Shown here in pieces: positions 54,055 to 64,000 of a stretch of 64,000 nucleotides of DNA (positions within the stretch are counted from its first letter, which is position 1; each line of letters begins with the position of its first letter). Source of the DNA: Zymoseptoria tritici IPO323 (Eukaryota > Ascomycota > Dothideomycetes > Mycosphaerellales > Mycosphaerellaceae). The stretch spans positions 682,001 to 746,000 of the forward strand of contig NC_018217.1 of assembly GCF_000219625.1 (NCBI RefSeq), written 5' to 3'. Both the position numbers and the translations under genes were made by a program. The notes beneath the pieces were generated by a model that saw nothing but the letters and a program-made list of their open reading frames with translations, did not search any database and had not been told where the DNA came from.

Positions 54055-55107
54055 GGCAGTGAGATGGGGTGGGCAGGACAACAGTATGATTTCACGATTG
54101 GCGTATTGGGGTGCATTTTCTTTCCATCAGGCGGGGTTTTAGGCGGATGTGCCGTGTGTTGAGGGCACGGCGGGATGCGAGCGCAGGTGGATGCCATGAG
54201 ACATAGCGAAGCGTTCGTGAGGTGTACTTACGGTATAGGCATGCGATTGTGCTGCACAAGAGAGCGGAGGGAGATCACTGGTTGGTACGAGCGGAAGTGC
54301 GAGCATAGCGGAAGGACGAGAAGCTTCTTGATAATGAGCATTTCAAGCTACCTGTACGCTTGAGAGACGTGCTCTGCCAGTGTGCTTGTACATGTTCTTG
54401 TAGCTTACACGTACAAAGTCCTGCTAACTCACAAGTCCACGTTCTGGCGACTGACATGTGCATGACATGCGAACTTGCATGTACACGTCCTGCTGTCTTA
54501 TATGTATGATCTACTAGCTTACCTTGACGCTTCAACAAGACGTTGAGCAAACGTACATGCGCCAGTACATTCCCGTTGCAACCTGCTGCTGTCTTTCACG
54601 GATCTCGTCAAGTCTTGCCTCAAATCATCGCGCTTTCCCGATGGGGATTTTCACCCACCTCATGTGTCAACTCTTTCCACAAATCTTGACGACCTCAATC
54701 AACATACACCATTGTAAGTGTGCTTCGCCTTCCTTTTCCAGTCAGGCGTCAGTGATTGATTGCTCTTTCTTGATCTCATGTGTTCACTGACCGTTTGATA
54801 GGCGAGAACGAAGAAATGTTTGCGACTTCACTTTGTGGTCCTTTCCGTCCTTTCTTCACCTTCTTCGTTTCAATTTGAAGACCCTTCTCGATACATCCCG
54901 CACGACGACAAGACGTCTTCTCTCGATCTGTGAAGCCTTCACGCCAACAACACAGAAAGACAAAGGTATCCAAAGCACCAGGATATCAACCACAAACCCA
55001 TCAAACGCGATCCACCATCTTCGTCGAAACCTGAGCCAAAAGCCATTGAAAACACGACCGCACCTTCTACTGCCTCTCGACTCATCGCCAGCTCGCCCGT
55101 CGCAAAC
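54055..55107. other. intergenic region with degenerate repeat
   Basis: About 1.05 kb. It contains the degenerate CTGCTAACT/CATGTAC repeat tract (54366-54540). From 54830 onward the sequence is C/A-rich and likely the 5' leader of the deaminase gene. No gene is supported. Confidence 0.45.
54366..54540. repeat. degenerate repeat tract related to the 35.6 kb satellite
   Basis: Recurrent words CTGCTAACTC, GCGACTGACATG, GAACTTGCATGTAC, CTGCTGTCTTATATGTA and CTAGCTTACC echo the CTGCTAACTTACATGTAC elements at 35.58-35.78 kb, but the period is irregular. Confidence 0.45.
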
Positions 55108-55916
55108 ATGGTGTTCGGTCCCGTTCCCAACCGTGAATACCACGAAAAATTCATGCGCAAAGCCATCGAAATGGCCGAATTCGCCCTCGCATCCGACGAG
55201 ACGCCCGTGGGCTGCGTCTTCGTGCACAACGGAGAAGTGATAGGCAGAGGCATCAACGGCACGAATGCGTCGCTCAATGTTTGTCCTCTCATCTGACACT
55301 GCCTCCTAGAACTCTCTCGCTAATGGACGATTCCAACCAGGGCACCCGGCACGCCGAATTCGTCGCCCTCGCCGAAATCATCGCCAAACACCCGCAGTCC
55401 ATCCTCCACGCCACCGACCTCTACGTCACCGTCGAGCCATGTATCATGTGCGCCTCGGCGCTGCGACAGTACGGCATCCGCGCGGTCTACTTTGGGTGTC
55501 TGAACGATCGCTTCGGCGGCTGCGGTGGGGTCATGAATATCCACGCCGACGAAGGGGTGGATCCGGGGTACCCGGTGTATGGAGGACTTTTCCGTGAGGA
55601 GGCGATTATGTTGTTGAGGAGGTTTTATGTGCAGGAGAATGAGAAGGGTGAGTTGGAGTTGAAGTCCTCGCATTTTTGATTGAGAAGAGGCTGTACTGAT
55701 GAGATGTGTGCCGCAGCGCCGGAACCGAAACCCAAGAAGAATCGAGAACTGAAGACGGAGATCTTGCCCGTCACTGTCAAGCCGGTTCCTACGACGAAGC
55801 CGTCCATGGCTGCTGTCGCCGCTGCCTCTACCACACACTCCGCTACGCCCAGGGTCTCCACTCCCGTTCTAGGCGCGCAGACCAAAGCCGTGCCCAGCGC
55901 GAGTAAGATCGGTTGA
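55108..55916 (+). CDS. TAD2: tRNA-specific adenosine-34 deaminase catalytic subunit (Tad2/ADAT2)
   Basis: Three exons: 55108-55278, 55341-55647, 55717-55916 (225 residues), with introns of 62 and 69 bases. The CDA-fold zinc site is complete: GTRHAEFVALAEI (H-A-E, with the proton-shuttling Glu) and TVEPCIMCASALRQYGIR (P-C-x2-C). ASDETPVGCVFVHNGEVIGR and VYFGCLNDRFGGCGGVMNIH are typical of ADAT2/Tad2. In yeast Tad2 forms a heterodimer with Tad3 and deaminates A34 to inosine in several tRNA anticodons. The third exon adds a Lys/Pro/Ala-rich tail of about 65 residues (KPKKNRELKTEILPV) beyond the catalytic domain; if intron 2 were retained, the protein would end ten residues after the splice site. 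The first splice uses a GTTTGT donor. Confidence 0.92.
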
Positions 55917-56649
55917 AGGAAACTACACTGGAAGCAGAACAGAATGAAGCATCAAAGACTACGGCTACGAAGCATGATCGATGGTTCATGCATGGAGAAC
56001 AGACCTTCTTACACGCATCTACTACGCCGGAAAGAGTGCGAAGTGCTAACCCTGATGCATACATATACTCGACGAGAGCCGGCGAGACGCAGACATGTCT
56101 AATCCAATGAGCAGGCATACGCGAGCAGCAGGCCCTGATGAACAGTACGTCGGGATTGGAACGAGCATCCTAGTGGAGGAGCCCACTCATGAAAACAGCA
56201 TCAAAGTGAGAGGATGTCGAGATAGGCGGCATGGAACATGCTACAGTTTTATGTAAGTAGCTCGTAAACAGGTTGAAAAACTCCAAGATGGGTTGCACCT
56301 GATTGTGCCTTTCATAGTGCACAGACGCTCTGTCATTGGCTCACTGTGTGGGTTTACTCGTGTCGTTCTTAGTGCAGTCAAAGGCCAGCGATGAAGGAGT
56401 GCCGCCCGATACTTGAACTTCCTATTCACGTACTCGACGGCCAAGGAAGCGAAGAATGAATGATCTTGTATGTCCTGCCGATCAATGCCATCCTTGCGTT
56501 TTGCTCTTTATCCGCGTGTCGCCTTCTCCTTCGTCCATACCTCAGCACGACCCGTCCTGCACTGCGCCCTTCTTTCAGAGCAACGACTCATACCCTCCTC
56601 GCCATGCATGAACGCTCGCGACCAGACAGAATCACCTCCATCATCGCCC
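55917..56649. other. convergent intergenic region
   Basis: About 730 bases between the stops of TAD2 and YAK1. No gene or repeat is supported. Confidence 0.4.
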
Positions 56650-59600
56650 TCACGATCCAGGCCATCCATTCCCACCACCTCCTCCACCACCACCATTCCA
56701 ACCCTCCTCCAACGTACGATCCTCCAACATCCTCACAAAATTCCGGTCTTGACCTCCTGCTCCACCACCACCTCGCTGTCCACTCCCCGTGGCTCGACTC
56801 GTCCTCCTCCTGCCACCGATATTGCCAGCATCCGCCTGTCCGTCCTGTGGAGGCGGGTAGTATGCCGGACTGGGCTGCAGACGAATCGGGGCGTTGGGAT
56901 CGAGATGGCCGGCGACGCGCTGCAAAGCGGCAGGAATGCCGTTGCCGTCCATGGTGGTGGCGCGTTGGCGGGCGCCTCGTGTCGTGGCCTGAGCGTAGAG
57001 ATTTTGTTGTTGGGAGGGTTGTTGAGATTGTTGTTGTGGAGCGTAGGGGTTCATCGAAGCCGTAGGAGGCGGTTGCTGGATCATCGGGAGTTGTTGACCA
57101 TAGGCGGAGGATTGCTGAGGTGGGTTGGCAGGATATGGAGGTGGCGCGCCCTGATGTGAAGGAGAATACATGTTCTGGTACATGGCGGCTTGCTGATGTT
57201 GTTGTTGGGCGGAGTGTGGGCTAGGTGGGTAGCCTGAATTCATGTGCATGCTCGGTTGCATTGATGCATAGGCTTGTGCGGAAGCAGCTTGCTGGACTTG
57301 AGCAGCTTGTGCTTGTTGAGCACGCTGCTTCGACAGAGCTTCGGCTTGCTGCTGCTGCTGTACGCCTGGAGCAGGGGAGCGACTGGTAGATTTGAGGTTC
57401 ATTTGTGGTTGGAAGGGTCCGGTGAACTTTTGCTGTGTGATGAAAGGATGAGTACGTGCTTGTTGAGGCGACCAGCGCTCGAGAGGGTTGATGTTGAGAA
57501 GTCCGTGAACGAAATCGATGAATGCCTCGCGGTTGGCCATTTCTGATCATCGTTAGTTGTGAGCGACGTCACCAGCTTTGCAATACGACATACCTCTCTC
57601 CATCTCGTTCGGCTTCATGCCCTTCCTCGGCATGGGATACGCTCGGATAATGTCCGGAAGTCTCGTCTGCTGGAAGTACTTCTTGCTCGGCTGCTCCTTT
57701 GTTCCATGCTCCCTCGCGTACTGCTCCATCGATTTCAGTCGATACGTCCTTCGTCCGAATTCGTCATGGACCTTCTCGAAAAACTCGCCAGACTGCTTGC
57801 CAGTCTCTAGCATCCAGTTTGGCGGTAGTCCGAGCATTTCCGTTATCCTCGATACTTGGTTGTACTCGGACGAACCAGGAAACAGTGGTAGACCAAGGAA
57901 TAGCTCCACCACAATACAGCCGAGTGACCACATGTCTATCGCTGCGGAGTATGGCAGTCCGAGGAGTACCTCTGGTGATCGGTAGAATCGGGATTGGATG
58001 TAGGTGTACACTGTCTGTCGTTCATCGCATGCTGAACCGAAATCGATGATCTTGATGATTGGACTTTCAAGGCTGTGACTTCGTTAGCAAACCAGTCTCG
58101 ACCAACGTGATTCTCCCAATAGACGCACTTCTTGAGCAGAATGTTCTCCGGCTTCATATCGCAATGAATCAACTTCGCCTTGCTGAGTAGACAAAGCCCA
58201 TTAAGCAGCTGCTGCGCGAAGACTCGCACCAACGTCGTACTCAACCCGCGGAATTGGTTCTGCTTTATTAGCTCGTAGAGGTTGACCGACAATAGCTCGA
58301 ACACCAGACATAGATGCTGCCTATGAATGAAGGTGTCCTTGAGCCTTAGAATGTGGTGGTCGTCGTTCTTGTCCATTCTTCCGTTCAGTAGATCCAATAC
58401 CGAGACCTCCATCATGGACTGGTTGAAGTAGGCCGTCTTGTTCTTCACCACCTTCACCGCGACCACTTCTTGCGTCTTCAAATTCTGACACTTCACCACC
58501 TGTCCGAACGTTCCCTGTCCCAGCACATCCAGAATGAGATATCTGTTCTTGTGGTTTGTCTCTTCTGACCCGAGAATATCGTTGACATACAAAATGTAGT
58601 CGCTGTCCTCGTTGTCGTAGCCATCATTCTTCACGCCTTTACTCGGCTTGGTGAGCACTCGTCGCGGATTCCGTGATGATTCGTATTGAAAGCCAGGATT
58701 GCAGATGCGGTACGTGGCCGGCAGATGCGTGGTCAGTGCTTGCAATGGACTGATGAAGCCGCCTTCGGGATTCGCTCGTCGGAAGGGAGGTTGTGAATTG
58801 ATGTTGGAGGCGAGATCACCGAGCCCGTTCACTTTCGAGAACTGCGGGACAGGATCGGAGGAGCCAGAGCCCTGCCGTTGCTGCGGATCTCGCTTCTGCG
58901 GCTCTTGTTCATGCCCAAAGACAGCGTTGAGTTGCTGGGTGGCAGACTGCGGATAATACGCATTGGGTGATGCGGCGGCCTGCAAAGGAGGTAGTTGTGA
59001 GGTATGTGCGCGAGCAGAGCCCGGTGGAGAGGCATAGTATCTTTGCTGGCTGGGCGAAGAGAATTGTTGCCGGCTGGGAGACAATCGTGCCGCCTGCTGC
59101 GGTGTGTATGAAGCGTATTGATTCGAAGGTGTTTGCTGCTGCTGTTGCTGAGCGGGCGACGCGTATGTAGGCGGCGACATATTCATGGGAGAGTATCGTG
59201 CGGTGCGTGCAGCGGCGGCATCACCACCGGCGGTTTGCGAATGAGTGGGCAGGTAGTGTTGGGAAGCCGGACGGGAATTGGACGGCGGGCGGGCGTATTT
59301 CTGCTGGTTGAACGGATCGGCGTCCATATCGACGTCCATGTCACTGCCATTGCCGTATCCGTCCATGTTGCTGCGCGCACGCCGTGGGGAGGAAGCAGCG
59401 GAAGCGCCAGTGTCGGCAGTCGGGGTCGACAAGCTCATGGAAGCCGCGCGCGAAGCGATGGAGGACGACGGAGGACGATTGGTCGCGTGGTGGGTGTGCG
59501 TGATGGTGGGCAATTTGCTCGATTGGGCCGTGAGATTCGAGGAAGTCGACGAGTCTGCTGCGGGCAGCTCAGGCAGCGCTGACGATGATTGCGAAGCTGC

Positions 59601-59765
59601 CGGGGCAGGCGACGAGGGCGACGGCGTGGCTAGGTGCGCGGCATGCTCGGACGTGACCGCGTGGTAGGCAGCGGAGTCGAATCCTGGCGTGGACGACGTG
59701 GTGGTGGTGGTGGTGGTGGACGTGGTCGCGGTCGCGGAGGTGATGTTGGAGGAATGAGGTTCCAT
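56650..59765 (-). CDS. YAK1: DYRK-family protein kinase Yak1
   Basis: Three exons on the minus strand: 59765-58129, 58072-57594, 57542-56650 (1002 residues); introns of 56 and 51 bases. Residues 1 to about 360 are disordered, with Thr, Gln and Ser/Pro runs. The DYRK homology box ([22 protein letters not shown] stretch) precedes the kinase domain: [12 protein letters not shown] (about 413), VAVKVV with the ATP-binding Lys, [13 protein letters not shown] (HxD loop, here H-C-D), [10 protein letters not shown], and the activation loop [18 protein letters not shown] with the autophosphorylated Y-x-Y Tyr. The C-terminal 270 residues are Gln- and Pro-rich. Yak1 opposes PKA in growth control and stress response and shuttles between nucleus and cytoplasm. 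ATG 59765 was chosen; the frame is open 62 codons further up but starts at a non-ATG codon there. Confidence 0.93.
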
Positions 59766-60566
59766 GGGATGCAGATCGCTCGGCGCTTGCTCTTGGTTGT
59801 CACCCTCACGCTGCAGAGAGTACAACGCACGAACACCTCTTCTGCTGGGTCCACAAGGTCGATTCGGCTGTACGACGCAGTATCCGTACACAGTACGAAT
59901 GTTCTGGGCAGCACAATTACAAGGGCATGCAGAGAGAGCAGCAAGATCCACCCGCGGGTCTCACCAACAGTCGGTCCCAGCTTCTGAGTCGATGGGAGCC
60001 CAACTTCTTGGTGTTGCTAGGCCGCAATCAACTAGTCAAATGAAATGCGATCTCTCCTCTGGGGGTCTCAAGAGTCACAATGCTGTCCACGGCATTCGCT
60101 TGGAATGGCTCCTCTGGTGATCAAAAAGGTTGAGTTCTCACGCAGCGTCACACTTCCAATGTCCATGAAACGCCTGCGGATCTACTTGAGTTTAACCATG
60201 GTCTCGGCTCTATAAAAGTATAACGGAGCTCGCCCGAGGGTACGTGCATTACTTGAAGAGCCCTCAATAAATGCGGTATAACATGAATCGAGTGATTCGA
60301 GAGAGTGCTTCCTCATGGTGACTCCTCGGGCGTCAACGACCTCAATTATGCCATATATGTATCCCTGTCCACGCTAGATATCCGCCAACCTGGATGCTTC
60401 CGCTAGAGTCCTGTCTCCAATCCATCCCTCAATCAAGCTAATGTGTATCTACGCCGATTCGAATGCTGTCATTACCATATATACACCGACATACCAAGAT
60501 CCCACCCTGGATCGAGATTCTCACATAGAGCACATACAAATCGATTGTATTTCACTCTAGATTCCT
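59766..60566. promoter_or_regulatory. YAK1 promoter and DUF1765 gene 3' flank
   Basis: About 800 bases between the YAK1 start and the stop of the DUF1765 gene (tandem, both minus). It includes a TATAAAAGTATAA element near 60210 on the + strand. No gene is supported. Confidence 0.4.
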
Positions 60567-63500
60567 TCAGCCGGGTCTCTTGAACACCTCCACGCCTAGG
60601 ACTGGAGTCTCTACATCCGCATCTCCAGGCGCACCTTCCTTCTTTCTCCTCTCGAAGAAGCTGCCACACTCTCCGACCACGATGGCCCACTCAGCGAGCG
60701 CGCGACCGGCGTATCGGGCTCTAGCGGCGCTCTCACCCTTTGGCTCGATCGGTTGCGTTGCAAGCACGGCGTTGGCAGACGATGCAAGCAGATAGTCCTG
60801 CGCTGGACCAGGAAGCCGAGGAGGATTGAGACGCATAGGAGGATGCGGCCTGTTGTGCATCTGCACTTCGAGGGAGAACTTGAAGGTCAGAGGCCGGAAG
60901 ACCGGTACGCTGGCCGACTCCGTGGACGTCGAAGCTTCACTCTCCTTGTCCGCTGCGGAGGGCTTGACGGATGCAGACTGATCCTTCTCCGTGGACTTCT
61001 TCTCAGCATCTTGCGCCTTGGTCTTTGATCTCGACCCAATCATCTTGCGAAGGAAGCCTCCGATGCCTGGAGATTTTTCACGAGAGTCCGAGTCGGAATC
61101 GAGGGTTGATGAGGAGATTGACGAGGGCCGCGATTCAATGGTGTCAATGAGGCTGATGCCCATGCTTGCACGTTTCCACGGAGGTTCTTTTGATTGCGTT
61201 GGAGACTCCCCCGCTCGTAGAATGCCATCAAAGGAAAGAAATGTGTTCGCGTGGCCGACCTGATTGTCCGTCCTGACGATGATGAATCTCCTGCCAGGTG
61301 CCGGGCTGCAAGGAGTCACAATCGGACTGAGTCCGTTGGTGTTGCAGAGATGCATGTGATACGCCCAAGTCGTCTGAAGTCGTTCTCGCATCATCTGCAG
61401 TATCGTCAAGCCGTCGTCGTGATGACCACCATCGTAGCGAGCCACGCGCCAACAGAGGAGCCTCATGTAATAGGCTCGCACCATGGGACACCAATGATTG
61501 AACCTGCTCTCGAATACATCCGAAGCCAGCAGGACCTGCGTGCACAATGCCAGTTTGCGCTCCGCATCCGGTGCGATCACATTCCACACCGTATACAGGA
61601 AGGAATACAGCCGGATCTCGGTCAAAGTATTTTGGCTATCGATCATTTTCCTGTAGACCAGCATCCAGAAATCCTGGTCCAGAATATTTGCCTCCAGATC
61701 ACCTCTCGATCCCTCGAATCTCGTCAAGATCGGAAGTGCTTCCTCCAGGAGATCCAATAGAGTATAACAAGCACTATGGTCGAACATTGAAGTTCCTTGC
61801 ACCGCCGCCTGCAGCAGTTTGTTGAACGACACCGCGAAAATCTCCCGCGCGATGGGATGTTCAGATGTCCGGTCGGAGAGGAAGTCTCGCATTAACATTA
61901 TCAGCCGGTTCTCGGCCATTGCTCTTACGGTGTGACTGGGTAAAACAGGAATTGCAGATGCCACAGCGTCTGGGTCGCCGTTGAGCATATCGTCGAAAGT
62001 GGTGGAGGTTACAGGCGTGCTGCAGTCCGGCTGCGAACGCGAGGCGTCTCGATGAATGGTCGCATCGAGGTTGGCGAGGATCTGTGCGTGTACGAGAAGC
62101 ATGCCCGGGGCGCAGAGCCGCTCGCGAGGAGTGGATTCGGATCGGAGAAATCCAACAGCCAGAAAGTGGTATTGTTTGACAAAGACATAGAACAGGTCGC
62201 TCTCACGGCCGCTCCAGCGTTCGAGCCACGGGCCCCACCATTGAATATTGTTTGTCCCGAGAGGTAGCGGAGGCGGATTGCGCAAAGTGCGCATCATCTT
62301 CATCAACGAGGTGAAGCCGAGCTGATGTAATGGGGCCGGGAAGTTGGCGAGAACATCGTCCGAAATCTCATCCAACCGGTCGAACTTGCCGACGTCGTGC
62401 TGCGAAAGGACTCGCCGAATGGTGTCCATGGAGAGCTCCCATATTCTGGACAGGATGTCCGCCATGCCTGGCACGAACATGAAAGCGTATGCACAAGCCT
62501 TGCCGCAGAACGCAACAAGACTGGGGGAGGCATGGCGTGAGGACATTTTCTCCACAACAAATGCCATTTGTGCAGTCAAGTTCTGAACGAAGATGTTCCG
62601 AGTGTTGTGAACGACGGATTCGGCCAAAAAGTCAGAAGAGCTAGAAGCGAGCGACGTGCTTGAGTGACCTCGGGCAGTAAGTGAGGCTCTCACTCGATCT
62701 TTCAGGGGACAGAAAGGAGATGGAGAAAGTCTCCACTCTGGCCGTTCCATGATACCAGCGACTCCATCGAGAACAATAGGTCTGTCAGTTCCAGATATCG
62801 ATTGATTGTTCCTGCCGTGGAGCATCTCGATCAACCCAGTCCACCATTTGTTCAGAATGTTGGCTCTCCGGTCGAGATCTTCTGGTCGCAGCATCTTGTT
62901 GGAAGGATGAGATGCATAATTTCGCAAGAATGGAATCAATGTGGTGCGCACAACGCTGGCCTTCTGAGCCGAGGACTTGGACGTGAACTTGGCGTAGTCC
63001 GCGTCCAGCGATCGAAAGCTACTCCAAAGCTCGTCTTTCTTCTTGTTCGCGGATGCACGGTCCTTCTCCTCTGCGAGCAGGCGCAGCGTGGGGGCTGGGA
63101 GGGCCGTCGAGCCGGGAGGTCCTAGTGAGCGAGAGGTGGAGAATTCTTTAGGCAAGCATGGGATAGCAGGCGGTGGAGGCAGGTCTGAAGACCTGCCGTT
63201 GTTCGACGTGTTGGAGATGACCTTGGACAGGCGGTTGCCGTCGCGAGTGCTCTTCCTGCGTAGGAAAGAAGAAGGCCTTTGAGGTTTTGCATTCTCGGGC
63301 TCGTCACCGGAGCTTGTATTGTCGGTCGTCGCCTTCTGCTCCCTGCTGCTGTGACCGGACAACCTCCTCGCAAGGAACGACTTCCTCCTCTCTTTCTGCT
63401 GTGGAGACTGCGCACTCGGCGTAACCAAGACATGTCCTTTCACCACATCCTCGTGCTGCTGCTTGGCTGGCGATGGAGAGCGAGACGGCGTGGAAGCAGT

Positions 63501-64000
63501 GGACTGTTGCCATGACTGCCTCCTTGAAAATCTCTTCGAGAACGACTGGGCCGACAGCCGATGCGGCACACTTCCACCAGAAGCCTCCAGACTTGTCCGC
63601 AACTCTTTGCCCACATCGTCCACACCGCCCCTCGTCGTTGCCGTTGTATCTTGTCGCTGATTGTGTTGCTGTCCTCTCCAACTCGCCTTCAATCGACCCA
63701 CCAGTTCCTGCGCCTTTGGTGGTGCAATGGCGCCTAAAGGTTCGTCGGGCGTTGTCGCACCCGACTCCTGTGTCAAGGTCGGCGTCAGGTCTGATCCGTG
63801 TGTGTACTTTGCATCGCTCTCTTCACTTGTAAAGCTCTTGGCCTCAACAATTCTCTGTTCATACACCGTGTCCTTTGTCGCTCCCATGTATGTGTACGAT
63901 GCCGAACGCGGAAGCTCCTCGTGGAAGTTCCGTGCCGGCGGTATGGTCGACGCATTCCACAGCGACGTAGGGGAGGTGCCGCTGGAATCCGCCGTCCCTC
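60567..64000 (-). CDS. DUF1765 fungal protein, 5' partial at right window edge
   Basis: One open frame of 1143 codons from the right edge to the stop at 60567. An ATG at 63887 exists, but the frame above it still reads like protein (SGTSPTSLWNASTIPPARNF, HEELPRSASYTYMGATKD), so the real start lies beyond the window. Residues visible up to about 330 are basic, Ser-rich and disordered (KRFSRRQSWQQS, RRKSFLARRLSGHSS). A long alpha-helical region follows (VVRTTLIPFLRNYASHPSNK, LVAFCGKACAYAFMFVPGMA, FYVFVKQYHFLAVGFL, MIDSQNTLTEIRLYSFLYTV, CPMVRAYYMRLLCWRVARYD), matching fungal DUF1765 proteins. A Ser-rich linker leads to a C-terminal block (FKFSLEVQMHNRPHPPMRLN). Function in this family is not established. 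No intron is seen. Confidence 0.85.
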   Translation of the reverse strand, partial: GTADSSGTSPTSLWNASTIPPARNFHEELPRSASYTYMGATKDTVYEQRIVEAKSFTSEESDAKYTHGSDLTPTLTQESGATTPDEPLGAIAPPKAQELVGRLKASWRGQQHNQRQDTTATTRGGVDDVGKELRTSLEASGGSVPHRLSAQSFSKRFSRRQSWQQSTASTPSRSPSPAKQQHEDVVKGHVLVTPSAQSPQQKERRKSFLARRLSGHSSREQKATTDNTSSGDEPENAKPQRPSSFLRRKSTRDGNRLSKVISNTSNNGRSSDLPPPPAIPCLPKEFSTSRSLGPPGSTALPAPTLRLLAEEKDRASANKKKDELWSSFRSLDADYAKFTSKSSAQKASVVRTTLIPFLRNYASHPSNKMLRPEDLDRRANILNKWWTGLIEMLHGRNNQSISGTDRPIVLDGVAGIMERPEWRLSPSPFCPLKDRVRASLTARGHSSTSLASSSSDFLAESVVHNTRNIFVQNLTAQMAFVVEKMSSRHASPSLVAFCGKACAYAFMFVPGMADILSRIWELSMDTIRRVLSQHDVGKFDRLDEISDDVLANFPAPLHQLGFTSLMKMMRTLRNPPPLPLGTNNIQWWGPWLERWSGRESDLFYVFVKQYHFLAVGFLRSESTPRERLCAPGMLLVHAQILANLDATIHRDASRSQPDCSTPVTSTTFDDMLNGDPDAVASAIPVLPSHTVRAMAENRLIMLMRDFLSDRTSEHPIAREIFAVSFNKLLQAAVQGTSMFDHSACYTLLDLLEEALPILTRFEGSRGDLEANILDQDFWMLVYRKMIDSQNTLTEIRLYSFLYTVWNVIAPDAERKLALCTQVLLASDVFESRFNHWCPMVRAYYMRLLCWRVARYDGGHHDDGLTILQMMRERLQTTWAYHMHLCNTNGLSPIVTPCSPAPGRRFIIVRTDNQVGHANTFLSFDGILRAGESPTQSKEPPWKRASMGISLIDTIESRPSSISSSTLDSDSDSREKSPGIGGFLRKMIGSRSKTKAQDAEKKSTEKDQSASVKPSAADKESEASTSTESASVPVFRPLTFKFSLEVQMHNRPHPPMRLNPPRLPGPAQDYLLASSANAVLATQPIEPKGESAARARYAGRALAEWAIVVGECGSFFERRKKEGAPGDADVETPVLGVEVFKRPG

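Noticed and set aside
1..64000. CRISPR arrays, operons, prophage or insertion sequences
   Set aside because: The DNA is eukaryotic with spliced genes; no regularly spaced palindromic repeats, transposase, reverse transcriptase or integrase frames were seen.

Overview
The window is nuclear DNA of a filamentous ascomycete, most likely a dothideomycete. Genes are split by short introns of about 49-77 bp (one of 121 bp) with GT...AG ends and CTRAC-like branch sites. The gene set is a Pezizomycotina one: NoxR, a LaeA-like methyltransferase, P450, fungal S10 carboxypeptidase, Arp9, a LON/RING protein and a DUF1765 protein. The species assignment is inference; no rRNA, tRNA, CRISPR or complete transposon was seen. 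Exon boundaries were worked out by hand from reading frame, splice signals and family fit.

Left part (1-16 kb): the 3' end of a UTP17/NAN1-like WD-repeat protein faces TSR2, so two ribosome-biogenesis genes converge. Then come a large HSL-type lipase/esterase with a disordered tail, a flavocytochrome b2-type dehydrogenase, a possible small secreted protein, and a RING-RING-LON protein whose short last exon encodes an acidic tail.

Middle part (16-34 kb): a secreted S10 carboxypeptidase, noxR (NADPH oxidase regulator), a strongly diverged eIF4A paralogue that has lost the Walker A lysine and is flanked by decayed direct repeats, an acidic conserved hypothetical protein, a candidate spliced single-pass membrane protein, a two-pass membrane protein with an in-frame reading frame beyond its stop, ARPC5 of the Arp2/3 complex, and an F-box protein.

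Right part (34-64 kb): a compact metabolic trio (metallo-beta-lactamase-fold hydrolase, P450, LaeA-like methyltransferase), ARP9, a DUF2235 hydrolase, a CSN8/PSMD8/eIF3K-like protein, an adiponectin-receptor/Izh family membrane protein, an epoxide-hydrolase-type enzyme, a tiny cysteine-rich secreted protein whose only plausible start is ACG, a basic/Ser-rich hypothetical protein, TAD2-type tRNA adenosine deaminase, YAK1 kinase, and a DUF1765 protein cut by the right edge.

Most genes are unrelated housekeeping or regulatory loci. The only group that looks functionally linked is the 34.3-39.7 kb trio, and it has no backbone synthase. The most unusual items are the eIF4A-like gene, the ACG-start secreted protein, the stop-separated extension at 29.5-29.7 kb, and the covarying hairpin repeat just beyond it.
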